The notes under the pieces are model-generated. The model saw nothing but the letters and a program-made list of their open reading frames with translations. It was not told the DNA's origin and did not search any database. Of a stretch of 64,000 nt of DNA, positions 41,313-50,354 are shown piece after piece; position 1 is the first letter of the stretch, and each line of letters starts with the position of its first letter. Source of the stretch: Auraticoccus monumenti. GTDB taxonomy: Bacteria > Actinomycetota > Actinomycetes > Propionibacteriales > Propionibacteriaceae. The position numbers were made by a program, and so were the translations under genes. Where the stretch lies: positions 2,108,001 to 2,172,000 of the forward strand of contig NZ_LT629688.1 of NCBI RefSeq assembly GCF_900101785.1, written 5' to 3'.

Positions 41313-42542
41313 TCAGGCGGCGTGGAGGTGCAGGACGTCGATCTCGACCACGGTCTGGTTGAGGACGCGTTCTCGGTAGCTGTCGGGTGGTCGGTAGTGG
41401 CGGGCGGTGAGGTGGCCGTGGGACTTTATCCGGTGATGCCGTCGACAGAGGCTCCGGAGGTTGTCGGCGTGGGTGGGGCCGCCTCGTTCCCAGGGGTGGT
41501 GGTGGTCGAGGTCGGTGCGGTCGGCGGGGACCTGGCAGCCGGCGACCCGGCAGCGTCCGTCGCGCCACTGCAGCGCCTGTCGTAGCGCACCGGGTGGTTG
41601 GTAGCCGAGGCTGGTGGTGTCGAGGACCTGACCGTGTGGGTCGAGGACCAGGCGGCGGAACAGGGTGGTCTCGTGGGTGGCGAGCTCGCGAACCCAGGTG
41701 GCGGGGACAGGGATCCCGTGGCCGCGGACCGTGCCTGGTCCGTCGGTGAGGCCGATGAGGTCGCGGGCGTCGATGCTGATGGCGACCTCGGCGCGGACGG
41801 TGGTCTGGGTTCCTTCGGAGCTGGTGAGCCAGTGGCAGAGCAGGTCGGCGCGCTTCTGGTCCTGGGTGCGCTGGTCGACCTTGCCGGTGTCGGGGTCGAT
41901 CTCGGGCAGGGTGCGGGCGGCGGTGGTGAGCCGCTTCTCGATCGCCACCGCGATGGCGGTGGGGACGTAGGCGTTGACCCAGCTCATCGCGTTCTCGACG
42001 TGGACGATCTCGACCCGTCGCCGTTCCCGGGCGGTCTCCGCCTCCAGGGCAGTCGAGTCGGGTTCGATCCGGGCCCGGAGCCGCTTCAGCCAGGCGCGGA
42101 GCTCGGCGGGGGTGTGGGTGGCGGCGTACTCCACGGCCCGGGTGTCCAGGAGGCCGATGAGGGTGTCGGTGTGGGCGGTGGTGAGGACCTGGTGGATGAT
42201 CCGGACCCGTTGGGCGTCCACGGCCCCGAGGCTGAAGGCGTGCCAGAGGGCGGGGAGGGTACGGCGGACGGTGTCGGCGGTGGAGAGGATGACCTCGACG
42301 CTGAGCTCGGAGACGGCCAGGGTCTGGGCGATGTCGAGCACCACGCTCCCGAGGCCGGTGGTGGCGCGGTGGCGGGACGGCTCGGTGGCCTGGAGTGCGG
42401 CGCGGGCCTCGTCGCGGTGGTGCAGCATCTGCGACCAGAGCACGAACTCCGCCTGCGCCGCGGCCCGGCGGGCACGGGCCAGCTGGTCGAGGTCGGGGAC
42501 GCAGCACCCCTCCTCCAGGGCCGGCGCAGCGGTGAGCTCCAT
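41313..42542 (-). CDS. DUF222/HNH endonuclease family protein (13E12-like)
   Basis: A 409-residue protein. DUF222 covers residues about 15-300. The C-terminal HNH domain has GRCRVAGCQVPADRTDLDHHHPWERGGPTHADNLRSLCRRHHRIKSHG, with all HNH residues and zinc-like cysteines. The family, related to mycobacterial REP13E12 proteins, is multicopy in actinobacteria and is thought to be mobile or phage-linked; activity is untested in most. TAGCGT (42555-42550) is 7 nt before the ATG, suggesting a leaderless transcript. No terminal repeats are seen. The surrounding non-coding stretches (40810-41312 and 42543-42739) are unusually long for this window. Confidence 0.9.
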   Translation of the reverse strand: MELTAAPALEEGCCVPDLDQLARARRAAAQAEFVLWSQMLHHRDEARAALQATEPSRHRATTGLGSVVLDIAQTLAVSELSVEVILSTADTVRRTLPALWHAFSLGAVDAQRVRIIHQVLTTAHTDTLIGLLDTRAVEYAATHTPAELRAWLKRLRARIEPDSTALEAETARERRRVEIVHVENAMSWVNAYVPTAIAVAIEKRLTTAARTLPEIDPDTGKVDQRTQDQKRADLLCHWLTSSEGTQTTVRAEVAISIDARDLIGLTDGPGTVRGHGIPVPATWVRELATHETTLFRRLVLDPHGQVLDTTSLGYQPPGALRQALQWRDGRCRVAGCQVPADRTDLDHHHPWERGGPTHADNLRSLCRRHHRIKSHGHLTARHYRPPDSYRERVLNQTVVEIDVLHLHAA

Positions 42543-42739
42543 GACCCCGACGCTACGGACCAGGTCTGACAGTTTCCGCGCTCAGGTGCGCACCCTGGGG
42601 ACCGCCGATCGGTGGTGATCGACGGGGGCGCCGCCGCGAATCTGGAGTCCCGCTGGGGCTCGAGGTGAAGTCACACCCGTTCGTGAGGTTCCCGATCAGG
42701 CCGGGGCACGGCCTACCACCGTCCTCGCGACGGTCTGGA

Positions 42740-44692
42740 TCAGTAGGCGCTGTCCGGCTGCGCGATCTCGGCGGTGATCCAGTGCTCCGGGATGGCGAAG
42801 GCCTCGACCAAGGTGCTGGCGTGCGGTCGGAGCTCGACGCACAGGGCGTCCACCGCGCGGGTGATCTCCTTGCTCTCCCGGTCGCTCATCCGCTTGTGCT
42901 CCAGGTACCAGCCCCGGTCGCGCTCCAGTCCCGACAGCACGTGCAGGTCGCAGACCAGCTCGAGCACACCGACCACGGCCGGGTCGTCGCAGGCGTCGAT
43001 GGCGGCCAGGGTGGCTTCGAGCACGATGCGGTCCACGTGCGCCCGGGCCGCGTGCAGCAGGTGCGGCTGGACGGAGTTGAACGCGGTGAAGGAGTCCGCT
43101 CCACCGGAGCGGGCGTGCCGCAGCCGCGAGGCCAGCGTCTCCACCAGGTGCTTCTCCCGGTCCTCCAGCAGACCCAGCTGCCAGACCCGGTCGCGCACGC
43201 CCTCACCACCCCGGCCGAGCCGCCGGAAGACCCCGCGGGGGACGGTGCGCTCGATGGCCGCACCGACGAAGCCCTCGGCGGCGAACCGCGCCACGCCGCG
43301 CCAGTCCAGGTCCTCGAACTGGGCGGAGTAGTCGGTCAGCAGCCCCTTGCCGACCAGCTGCAGCAGCACCGTGTTGTCGCCCTCGAAGGTGGTGAAGACG
43401 TCGGTGTCGGACCTCAGCTGGGGCAGCGCGTTCTCGGCCAGGTAGCCCGCGCCGCCGCTGGCCTCGCGGCAGGCCTGGATGGTGGCCGAGGCGTGCCAGG
43501 TCGAGATCGCCTTGAGCCCGGCGGCCCTGGCCTCCAGCTCGCGCTGGGCCCGGTCGTCGACGGGCTCACCGGCGTCCCGCGCGGTCCACAGGTCGTGCAG
43601 GGTCGAGGTCAGCTCGTTCTGGGCGAAGGACAGCGCGTAGGACGTCGCCAGGGCCGGCAGCAGACGTCGCTGGTGGGCGCGGTAGTCCATCAGCAGCACC
43701 TCCCCACCGCCCTCGGCGCCGGTGAACTGGTGACGCTGCAGCGCCCGGCGGGTGGCGATGACCAGAGCGTGCTTGGCCGCGTTCTGGGCCGCGCCGCTGA
43801 CCGAGACCCGTCCGCGCACCAGCGTGCCGAGCATGGTGAAGAAGCGGCGGCCCTTGCTCTCGATCGGGCTGCTGTAGGTGCCGTCGGGGGCCACGTGGCC
43901 GTAGCGGTCCAGCAGCGCCTCGCGGGGTACCCGGACGTGGTCGAAGCTGAGCCGGCCGTTGTCCACCCCGTTCAGCCCGGCCTTGCGGCCGCAGTCCCCG
44001 ATGGTGACCCCGGTAGCGGGACGTCCGTCGGCGTCGCGGATCGGCACCAGCAGGGCGTGCACCCCGTGGTCGGCGCCCCCGCTGACCAGCTGGGCGAAGA
44101 CGACGGCCAGCTCGCCGTCGCGGGCGGCGTTGCCGATGTACTCCTTGCGCGCGGCCGGGCCGGGGGAGTGCACGTCGAAGGTCTGGGTGTCGGGGTCGTA
44201 GGTCGCGGTGGTCAGCAGCGACTGCACGTCCGAGCCGTGGCCGGCCTCGGTCATCGCGAAGCAGCCCAGCACCTCCAGCTCCACCGCCCGGCGCAGCGTC
44301 TCGTGGTGCTGCTCGGTGCCCAGCGCCTGGATGGCCCCGGCGAAGAGCCCCCACTGGACCCCGGCCTTGACCATCAGCGACAGGTCCCGGTAGCCGAGCA
44401 TCTCCATCAGGATCATGCCGCCGCCGATGTCGTCGGCCCCTCCGACGGCCGCGGCGAACCCCTCCATCGGCAGCCCGGTGGCGCCGAGCTCACGGAGCTG
44501 CTCGGTCACCCGCGTCCGGTGGGCGGCGGTGTCCAGGTCGAAGGCGGGGGGCTCGCGGTGACGCAGCTCGATGCGGCGGGCCTGCTCGCGCTGGCTCGCC
44601 CAGCGACCGTCCAGGACGGCCGTCAGGGCGGCGGCAGGGACGGGCTCGGCGGTCGGCTCGGTGCGGATCGGGACGTCGGTGACCTCGCTCAT
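42740..44692 (-). CDS. Acyl-CoA dehydrogenase/oxidase family protein
   Basis: A 650-residue flavoprotein of the acyl-CoA oxidase-like branch. It has LGCFAMTEAGHGSDVQSLLTTATYD (FAD/substrate loop), GRVSVSGAAQNAAKHALVIATRRALQRHQF and CREASGGAGYLAENALPQLRSDTDVFTTFEGDNTVLLQLVGKGLL, which holds the catalytic region. The C-terminal helical part of about 150 residues exceeds ordinary dehydrogenases (about 400 residues) and resembles acyl-CoA oxidases. It acts in fatty-acid or sterol-type beta-oxidation. TAGCAT lies 6 nt before the ATG, so a leaderless mRNA is likely. Confidence 0.9.
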   Translation of the reverse strand: MSEVTDVPIRTEPTAEPVPAAALTAVLDGRWASQREQARRIELRHREPPAFDLDTAAHRTRVTEQLRELGATGLPMEGFAAAVGGADDIGGGMILMEMLGYRDLSLMVKAGVQWGLFAGAIQALGTEQHHETLRRAVELEVLGCFAMTEAGHGSDVQSLLTTATYDPDTQTFDVHSPGPAARKEYIGNAARDGELAVVFAQLVSGGADHGVHALLVPIRDADGRPATGVTIGDCGRKAGLNGVDNGRLSFDHVRVPREALLDRYGHVAPDGTYSSPIESKGRRFFTMLGTLVRGRVSVSGAAQNAAKHALVIATRRALQRHQFTGAEGGGEVLLMDYRAHQRRLLPALATSYALSFAQNELTSTLHDLWTARDAGEPVDDRAQRELEARAAGLKAISTWHASATIQACREASGGAGYLAENALPQLRSDTDVFTTFEGDNTVLLQLVGKGLLTDYSAQFEDLDWRGVARFAAEGFVGAAIERTVPRGVFRRLGRGGEGVRDRVWQLGLLEDREKHLVETLASRLRHARSGGADSFTAFNSVQPHLLHAARAHVDRIVLEATLAAIDACDDPAVVGVLELVCDLHVLSGLERDRGWYLEHKRMSDRESKEITRAVDALCVELRPHASTLVEAFAIPEHWITAEIAQPDSAY

Positions 44693-44698
44693 GCCCCC

Positions 44699-44744
44699 AT
44701 GCTACTCGCCGGTAACTTAGGTGGCTACTGGTCAGTAACTTAGG
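44699..44744 (-). promoter_or_regulatory. Promoter and candidate operator of the acyl-CoA dehydrogenase gene
   Basis: TAGCAT (44704-44699) is a -10 6 nt before the ATG. Upstream, TACTG-GT-CAGTA (44726-44737) is a 12-bp palindrome at the -35 position, and GTAACTTAGG occurs twice, at 44712-44721 and 44735-44744, 23 bp apart. The palindrome resembles sites bound by TetR regulators of fatty-acid genes, but the regulator is not in the window. Confidence 0.6.
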
Positions 44745-45768
44745 ACTCTCGGCCCGCCTCCACGGCGACCACGGCCCCGGTCCGCGCCGACTCCTGGGCG
44801 GCCAGGACCACGCGCAGCGAGCGGAGCCCGGCCTCCCCGTCGGGCTGGGGTGCCCGGCCGGTCCGGACGCAGTCGAGGAACTCCTCGAGCAGGGCGGCGT
44901 CGGAGTCGCTGCCGTAGGGGTACCAGAGCGGCCCCCGGCTCTGGGAGAAGCCGTCGACGCGCTCGCTGAAGGCGTCCATCGCCGTCGTCCCCTCGCTGCC
45001 CACCAGCTGCAGGGTCAGCCCTCCCCAGGTGGGATAGGCGGGCGGCTTGGACCAGCTGCAGTCGATGCTCACCAGCACCGGGCCGGGGTACTCCAGCGAG
45101 ACCAGCCCGGCGGTCTCCACCGGCGCGCGCTCGGGGTGCAGGATCGTGTTGGTGCGGGCGTAGACGCTGCTGACCTGGGCACCGTCCAGCAGGGCGTCCA
45201 CCAGGTCGGCCACGTGCACGGTGTGGTCCACCAGGGCCCCGCCGCCGGACAGCGCCGGGTCGGTGAACCAGGCCCGCTCACCGCTGGGGAGCCTGCCGTT
45301 GTTGGTGCCGGTGACCGCCACCACGTCCCCGACGACCCCCGACGCGAGGGTCTCCTGCAGAGCGGTGAAGGCGGGGGAGAAGCGCACCGGGTAGGCGACC
45401 ATCAGGTGCACCCCGGCCTCCCGGCAGGCCGCGACCATCGCCTCGCCGTCGGCCAGGGTGGTGGCCAGCGGCTTCTCGCAGAGCACGTGCACCCCGGCGG
45501 CCGCGGCCTGCTCGACCAGCGGGCGGTGCCGCGCGTTCTCCGCACACACCACGACCGCGTCGACGCCGCTGGCCAGCAGCTCGGCGTAGCCGTCGACGTA
45601 CTCCACGCCCAGCTCGGCGGCCAGCGCGGGCCCGCCCGCCTCACCCTCCGGACGCCCGGTGTGCTCCGGGTCCGTGGCCACCACCGAGGTGACCTCCGGG
45701 TGGGCCAGCAGCGCACCCGCGTAGGACACCGCGTGCAGGTGGGCGAAGGACATGATGCCGATCCTCAT
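44740..45768 (-). CDS. Gfo/Idh/MocA family oxidoreductase
   Basis: A 342-residue NAD(P)-dependent dehydrogenase. It has SFAHLHAVSYAGALLAHPEV at the N-terminus, HVLCEKPLATTLADGEAMV (EKP signature), MVAYPVRFSPAF and GGGALVDHTVHVADLVDALL (catalytic His region). The ATG overlaps the stop of the next oxidoreductase as ATGA (45765-45768). Substrates of the family are sugars and cyclitols. The pair has no transporter or regulator beside it, so a specific role is unclear. Confidence 0.9.
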   Translation of the reverse strand: MRIGIMSFAHLHAVSYAGALLAHPEVTSVVATDPEHTGRPEGEAGGPALAAELGVEYVDGYAELLASGVDAVVVCAENARHRPLVEQAAAAGVHVLCEKPLATTLADGEAMVAACREAGVHLMVAYPVRFSPAFTALQETLASGVVGDVVAVTGTNNGRLPSGERAWFTDPALSGGGALVDHTVHVADLVDALLDGAQVSSVYARTNTILHPERAPVETAGLVSLEYPGPVLVSIDCSWSKPPAYPTWGGLTLQLVGSEGTTAMDAFSERVDGFSQSRGPLWYPYGSDSDAALLEEFLDCVRTGRAPQPDGEAGLRSLRVVLAAQESARTGAVVAVEAGRES

Positions 45769-46763
45769 GCGCCGGCCCCTTCCTCGGTCGCGACGGTGAC
45801 GGGTGCGCCGGTGCGCAGGGACTCGTTGGCGGCCAGACCCAGCCGGACCGCGGTCAGCCCGTCCTCGGCGCTGACCCGCGGGGCGGGGCCTCCGGCGAAG
45901 GCCGCGGCCATCTCCCGGATCTCGGTCAGGTACGGGCTCTCACCCCCGGCCGTGGCGGGCAGCAGCCCGGTGCCGGCGGAGCTGGGACGCCCGCTGACCC
46001 GCAGCGGCGCGTGGGCCGCGGAGTCGTGGGTCAGCAGCCCGTCGGTGCCGGCCACCTCGAAGCTGGTGTGGAAGGTGGTCCCCGGGACGGCCCAGGTGCC
46101 GGTGACGTAGCTGAGGGCGCCGGAGACGTGGGTCAGCACCACCTGGGCGCTGACCACCCCGCGGTGCTCGTCGGTGCGCGGGGTGTCGACCCGGCGGGCG
46201 AACACCTCACGCACCGCGCCGGCGTTCCAGACCGCGAAGTCGAGGTCGTGCACCATCTGGTCCAGCACGATGCCGCCGCTGACCGCCTCGTCGGCGAACC
46301 AGTCGGCCTGGGGCCGGGAGCCGGTGCGGGTGAACCGCTGCACCGCCACCTGCCCGATCTCCCCGGCGGCCACGGCGGCGTGCATGGTGGCGTAGGCGGG
46401 GAAGTAGCGGACGACGTGGCCGGGGTAGAGCAGCACCCCCGCGGCACGGCAGGTGGCGATCATCTCCTCGGCCGCCTCGACGGTGAGGGCCAGCGGCTTC
46501 TCGCACAGCACGTGCGCCCCCGCCGCGGCGGCGGCGGCCACCGTCTCGGGGTGGGTCACCGTGGGGGTGCAGACGTCCACCACGTCGGCCCCGTCCAGCG
46601 CCTCCTCCAGCGTGGCGGCGACCGTGCCGCCACCGCAGCGCGCGACCAGGTCCTCGGCCCCGTTCAGGGAGTGCACCCTGACCGTGGCGCCCAGAGCCAA
46701 CCAGGCGGGCAGGTGCACCGCGGCGATCCCTCCGGCCCCGATCAGGGCCACGGTCTGCGTCAC
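45765..46763 (-). CDS. Gfo/Idh/MocA family oxidoreductase
   Basis: A 332-residue dehydrogenase starting MTQTVALIGAGGIAAVHLPAW (Rossmann GAGGIA). It also has HVLCEKPLALTVEAAEEMI, LYPGHVVRYFPAYA and SGGIVLDQMVHDLDFAVW. It precedes and overlaps the second oxidoreductase; two different members in one operon often act in successive keto-reduction steps of a sugar pathway. GTG 46763 has only a weak purine-rich region upstream. The divergent pyruvate carboxylase gene begins 168 nt away. Confidence 0.9.
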   Translation of the reverse strand: MTQTVALIGAGGIAAVHLPAWLALGATVRVHSLNGAEDLVARCGGGTVAATLEEALDGADVVDVCTPTVTHPETVAAAAAAGAHVLCEKPLALTVEAAEEMIATCRAAGVLLYPGHVVRYFPAYATMHAAVAAGEIGQVAVQRFTRTGSRPQADWFADEAVSGGIVLDQMVHDLDFAVWNAGAVREVFARRVDTPRTDEHRGVVSAQVVLTHVSGALSYVTGTWAVPGTTFHTSFEVAGTDGLLTHDSAAHAPLRVSGRPSSAGTGLLPATAGGESPYLTEIREMAAAFAGGPAPRVSAEDGLTAVRLGLAANESLRTGAPVTVATEEGAGA

Positions 46764-46918
46764 GTCGTGTCTCGCTCTCTCGGCCGCGGCGGTCCGGTCG
46801 GCTCGACCCTAGCGAGGCGTCCGGCCCGGCCGCCACGGGGCCGACGCCGCACCTCGCCGGCGCGTGTCGGTCGTGTTGCACTGCTGGACACCAGAGCGGT
46901 CCTGTCACCGCGGCCCGC

Positions 46919-46924
46919 TAGATT
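46919..46924 (+). promoter_or_regulatory. -10 element of the pyruvate carboxylase gene
   Basis: TAGATT ends 7 nt before ATG 46932. There is no ribosome site, so the transcript is probably leaderless. No good -35 hexamer is seen 17-18 nt upstream. Confidence 0.55.
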
Positions 46925-46931
46925 CACGCCC

Positions 46932-49900
46932 ATGTTCGCCAAGGTCCTCGTCGCCAACCGTGGAGAGATCGCCGTCCGCGCCTTCCGCGCCGCCTACGAG
47001 CTGGGTGCCCGCACCGTCGCCGTCTTCCCCCACGAGGACCGCAACGCCGTGCACCGGATCAAGGCCGACGAGGCGTACCAGATCGGTGCGGAGGGGCACC
47101 CGGTCCGGGCCTACCTCGACATCGACGAGATCATCGCCGCCGCGAGGCGCAGCGGGGCCGACGCCATCTACCCCGGCTATGGCTTCCTGTCCGAGAACCC
47201 GGGGCTCGCCGAGGCCTGCAAGGCCAACGGGCTGACCTTCATCGGCCCCCCGGCCGAGGTGCTCAAGCTGGCCGGCAACAAGGTCCGGGCGCTGGGCGCG
47301 GCCAAGGCCGCCGGCATCCCGACGCTCAACTCCTGCCCGCCCTCGGACGACGTCGACACCCTGGTGGCCGCGGCCGACGAGATCGGCTTCCCCGTCTTCG
47401 TCAAGGCCGTGGCCGGGGGCGGTGGCCGGGGGATGCGCCGGGTGGACGAGCCCGGCCAGCTCCGCGAGAGCCTCCAGGCCGCCATGCGCGAGGCCGAGAG
47501 CGCCTTCGGCGACGCCACCTGCTTCATCGAGCAGGCCGTCGGACGCCCCCGCCACATCGAGGTGCAGATCCTCGCCGACGGCCAGGGCAACGTGATGCAC
47601 CTGTTCGAGCGGGACTGCTCGCTGCAGCGCCGCCACCAGAAGGTGATCGAGATCGCGCCGGCGCCGCACATCTCCGAGGAGCTGCGGGAGGCCCTGTGCC
47701 GCGACGCGGTGGCCTTCGCCCGCTCCATCAACTACTCCTGCGCGGGCACCGTGGAGTTCCTGGTCGAGACCGAGGGCGAGCGGGCCGGGCAGCACGTCTT
47801 CATCGAGATGAACCCCCGGATCCAGGTGGAGCACACCGTCACCGAGGAGATCACCGACGTCGACCTGGTGCAGTCCCAGATGCGGATCGCGGCGGGGGAG
47901 AGCCTCGCCGACCTCGGACTCAGCCAGGACTCGGTCCGGATCAACGGCGCCGCCCTGCAGTGCCGGATCACCACCGAGGACCCGGCCAACGGCTTCCGCC
48001 CCGACACCGGCACCATCACCGCCTACCGCTCCGCCGGCGGCGCCGGGGTCCGCCTCGACGGCGGCACCGCCGACACCGGGGCGGAGATCAGCGCCCACTT
48101 CGACTCCATGCTGGTCAAGCTGACCTGCCGCGGACGCACCTTCGAGGCCGCGGTGGCCCGGGCCCGCCGCGCGCTGGCGGAGTTCCGGATCCGTGGCGTC
48201 AGCACGAACATCCCCTTCCTCCAGGCGGTGCTGGACGACGCCGCGTTCGTGGCCGGCGACGTCTCCACCGCCTTCATCGAGCAGCGCCCCGAGCTGCTCA
48301 GCCTCAACGTCCCGGCCGACCGCGGCACCAAGCTGCTGCGCTGGCTCGCCGAGGTCACGGTCAACCAGCCCAACGGGGACGCCCCCACCTGGTCCGACCC
48401 GCGGGCCAAGCTGCCCGCCGGGGTCGACCTCCGCGAGCCCTCACCGGCCGGCTCCCGGCAGCGGCTGCTGGAGCTGGGCCCGGAGGGGTTCGCCGCCGAC
48501 CTGCGGGCCAGGAAGCGGCTCGAGGTCACCGACACCACCTTCCGCGACGCCCACCAGTCGCTGCTGGCCACCCGGGTCCGCACCAAGGACCTGCTGCGGG
48601 TCGCGCCCTACGTCGGGCGGATGACACCGGAGCTGTTCTCGGTGGAGTGCTGGGGCGGGGCCACCTACGACGTCGCCCTGCGCTTCCTCAACGAGGACCC
48701 GTGGGAGCGGCTGGCCACGCTGCGGCACAACATGCCCGGGCTGAACCTCCAGATGCTGCTGCGCGGCCGCAACACCGTCGGCTACACGCCCTACCCGACC
48801 AAGGTCACCACGTCCTTCGTCGACGAGGCCGCCCGGACCGGCATCGACATCTTCCGGATCTTCGACGCCCTCAACGACGTCGAGCAGATGCGCCCGGCGA
48901 TCGAGGCCGTCCGGGAGACCGGCACCACCATCGCCGAGGTGGCGCTCTGCTACTCCGGCGACCTGAGCGACCCCGCCGAGGACCTCTACACCCTCGACTA
49001 CTACCTGCGGCTGGCCGAGCAGTGCGTCGAGGCCGGCGCCCACGTGCTGGCCATCAAGGACATGGCCGGGCTGCTCCGTCCGCCCGCCGCCCGCCGGCTG
49101 GTCACCGCGCTGCGGGAGAGCTTCGACCTGCCGGTCCACCTGCACACCCACGACACCGCCGGTGGCCAGCTCGCGACCCTGATGGCCGCCGCCGACGCCG
49201 GGGTGGACGTGGTGGACGTGGCCAGCGCGCCGATGTCGGCCACCACCAGCCAGCCCCCGGCCTCGGCCCTGGTCGCCGCGATGCAGCACACCGAGCGCGA
49301 GACCGGTCTGGACCTGCGCGCGGTGATGGACCTGGAGCCCTACTGGGAGGCCGTCCGCAAGGTCTACGCGCCCTTCGAGTCCGGGCTGCCCAGCCCGACC
49401 GGGCGGGTCTACGACCACGAGATCCCCGGCGGGCAGCTGTCCAACCTGCGCCAGCAGGCGATCGCCCTCGGCCTGGCGGACAAGTTCGAGCAGATCGAGT
49501 CGATGTACGCCGCCGCCAGCCGGCTGCTGGGGCGCCCCACCAAGGTGACGCCCTCGTCGAAGGTGGTCGGCGACCTCGCCCTGCACCTGGTCGCGGTCGG
49601 GGCCGACCCGGCAGAGTTCGCGGAGAACCCCCAGTCCTACGACGTGCCGGACTCCGTGATCGGCTTCCTGTCCGGCGAGCTGGGCGACCCGCCCGGCGGC
49701 TGGCCCGAGCCGTTCCGCACCCGTGCCCTGCAGGGCCGCACGGTCAAGGTCCGCACCGAGGACCTCGACCCGGAGGACTCCGCCGCGCTGGACGAGCCCG
49801 GACGGGACCGTCAGCGCACCCTGAACCGGCTGCTCTTCCCCGGCCCCACCAAGGACTTCACCGCCGCCCGGGACACCTACGGCGACGTCGCCCGGCTCTC

Positions 49901-50339
49901 CACCACCGACTACCTGTACGGCCTCCGCCCGGAGACCGAGACCACGGTGCCGCTGGGCAAGGGGGTCAACCTGATCCTCGGGCTGGAGGCGATCAGCTCC
50001 CCGGACGAGAAGGGGATGCGGACGGTGATGTGCACCATCAACGGCCAGCTCCGTCCGGTCCGGGTCCGCGACCAGTCGATCAAGGTCGACACCAAGGCCG
50101 CCGAGCGGGCCGACTCCTCCGACCCCGGTCACGTCGCCGCCCCCTTCGCCGGGGTGGTCACGGTGACCGCGAAGGAGGGCGACACCGTCGAGGCGGGAGC
50201 CGCCGTCGCCACCATCGAGGCCATGAAGATGGAGGCGGCGATCACCACCGCGGTGGCCGGGACCGTGCGCCGGGTCGCGCTCAAGGGCGTCCAGTCCGTC
50301 GAGGGCGGGGACCTGGTCCTCGTGGTCGACCCCGCCTGA
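46932..50339 (+). CDS. pyc: Pyruvate carboxylase
   Basis: A 1135-residue biotin enzyme that makes oxaloacetate from pyruvate, bicarbonate and ATP. The biotin carboxylase domain (1 to about 450) has ANRGEIAVRAFRAAYELG, AVAGGGGRGMRRV, FERDCSLQRRHQK and EMNPRIQVEHTVTE. The carboxyltransferase domain (about 510-800) has DTTFRDAHQSLLATRVRT, IFDALNDVEQM, AIKDMAGLL and HTHDTAGGQ. The carrier domain is C-terminal, with EAMKMEA; the biotinyl lysine is near 1099. Full family length, single chain. It feeds the TCA cycle from glycolysis, and could serve growth on inositol or sugars. Confidence 0.98.
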   Translation: MFAKVLVANRGEIAVRAFRAAYELGARTVAVFPHEDRNAVHRIKADEAYQIGAEGHPVRAYLDIDEIIAAARRSGADAIYPGYGFLSENPGLAEACKANGLTFIGPPAEVLKLAGNKVRALGAAKAAGIPTLNSCPPSDDVDTLVAAADEIGFPVFVKAVAGGGGRGMRRVDEPGQLRESLQAAMREAESAFGDATCFIEQAVGRPRHIEVQILADGQGNVMHLFERDCSLQRRHQKVIEIAPAPHISEELREALCRDAVAFARSINYSCAGTVEFLVETEGERAGQHVFIEMNPRIQVEHTVTEEITDVDLVQSQMRIAAGESLADLGLSQDSVRINGAALQCRITTEDPANGFRPDTGTITAYRSAGGAGVRLDGGTADTGAEISAHFDSMLVKLTCRGRTFEAAVARARRALAEFRIRGVSTNIPFLQAVLDDAAFVAGDVSTAFIEQRPELLSLNVPADRGTKLLRWLAEVTVNQPNGDAPTWSDPRAKLPAGVDLREPSPAGSRQRLLELGPEGFAADLRARKRLEVTDTTFRDAHQSLLATRVRTKDLLRVAPYVGRMTPELFSVECWGGATYDVALRFLNEDPWERLATLRHNMPGLNLQMLLRGRNTVGYTPYPTKVTTSFVDEAARTGIDIFRIFDALNDVEQMRPAIEAVRETGTTIAEVALCYSGDLSDPAEDLYTLDYYLRLAEQCVEAGAHVLAIKDMAGLLRPPAARRLVTALRESFDLPVHLHTHDTAGGQLATLMAAADAGVDVVDVASAPMSATTSQPPASALVAAMQHTERETGLDLRAVMDLEPYWEAVRKVYAPFESGLPSPTGRVYDHEIPGGQLSNLRQQAIALGLADKFEQIESMYAAASRLLGRPTKVTPSSKVVGDLALHLVAVGADPAEFAENPQSYDVPDSVIGFLSGELGDPPGGWPEPFRTRALQGRTVKVRTEDLDPEDSAALDEPGRDRQRTLNRLLFPGPTKDFTAARDTYGDVARLSTTDYLYGLRPETETTVPLGKGVNLILGLEAISSPDEKGMRTVMCTINGQLRPVRVRDQSIKVDTKAAERADSSDPGHVAAPFAGVVTVTAKEGDTVEAGAAVATIEAMKMEAAITTAVAGTVRRVALKGVQSVEGGDLVLVVDPA

Positions 50340-50354
50340 GCCCGGGCCGCTCAG
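50336..50354. terminator. Short hairpin between convergent stops
   Basis: CTGAGC and GCTCAG flank a 7-nt loop; both stop codons of pyc and the leftward gene are inside the arms. A weak bidirectional terminator candidate. Confidence 0.4.
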
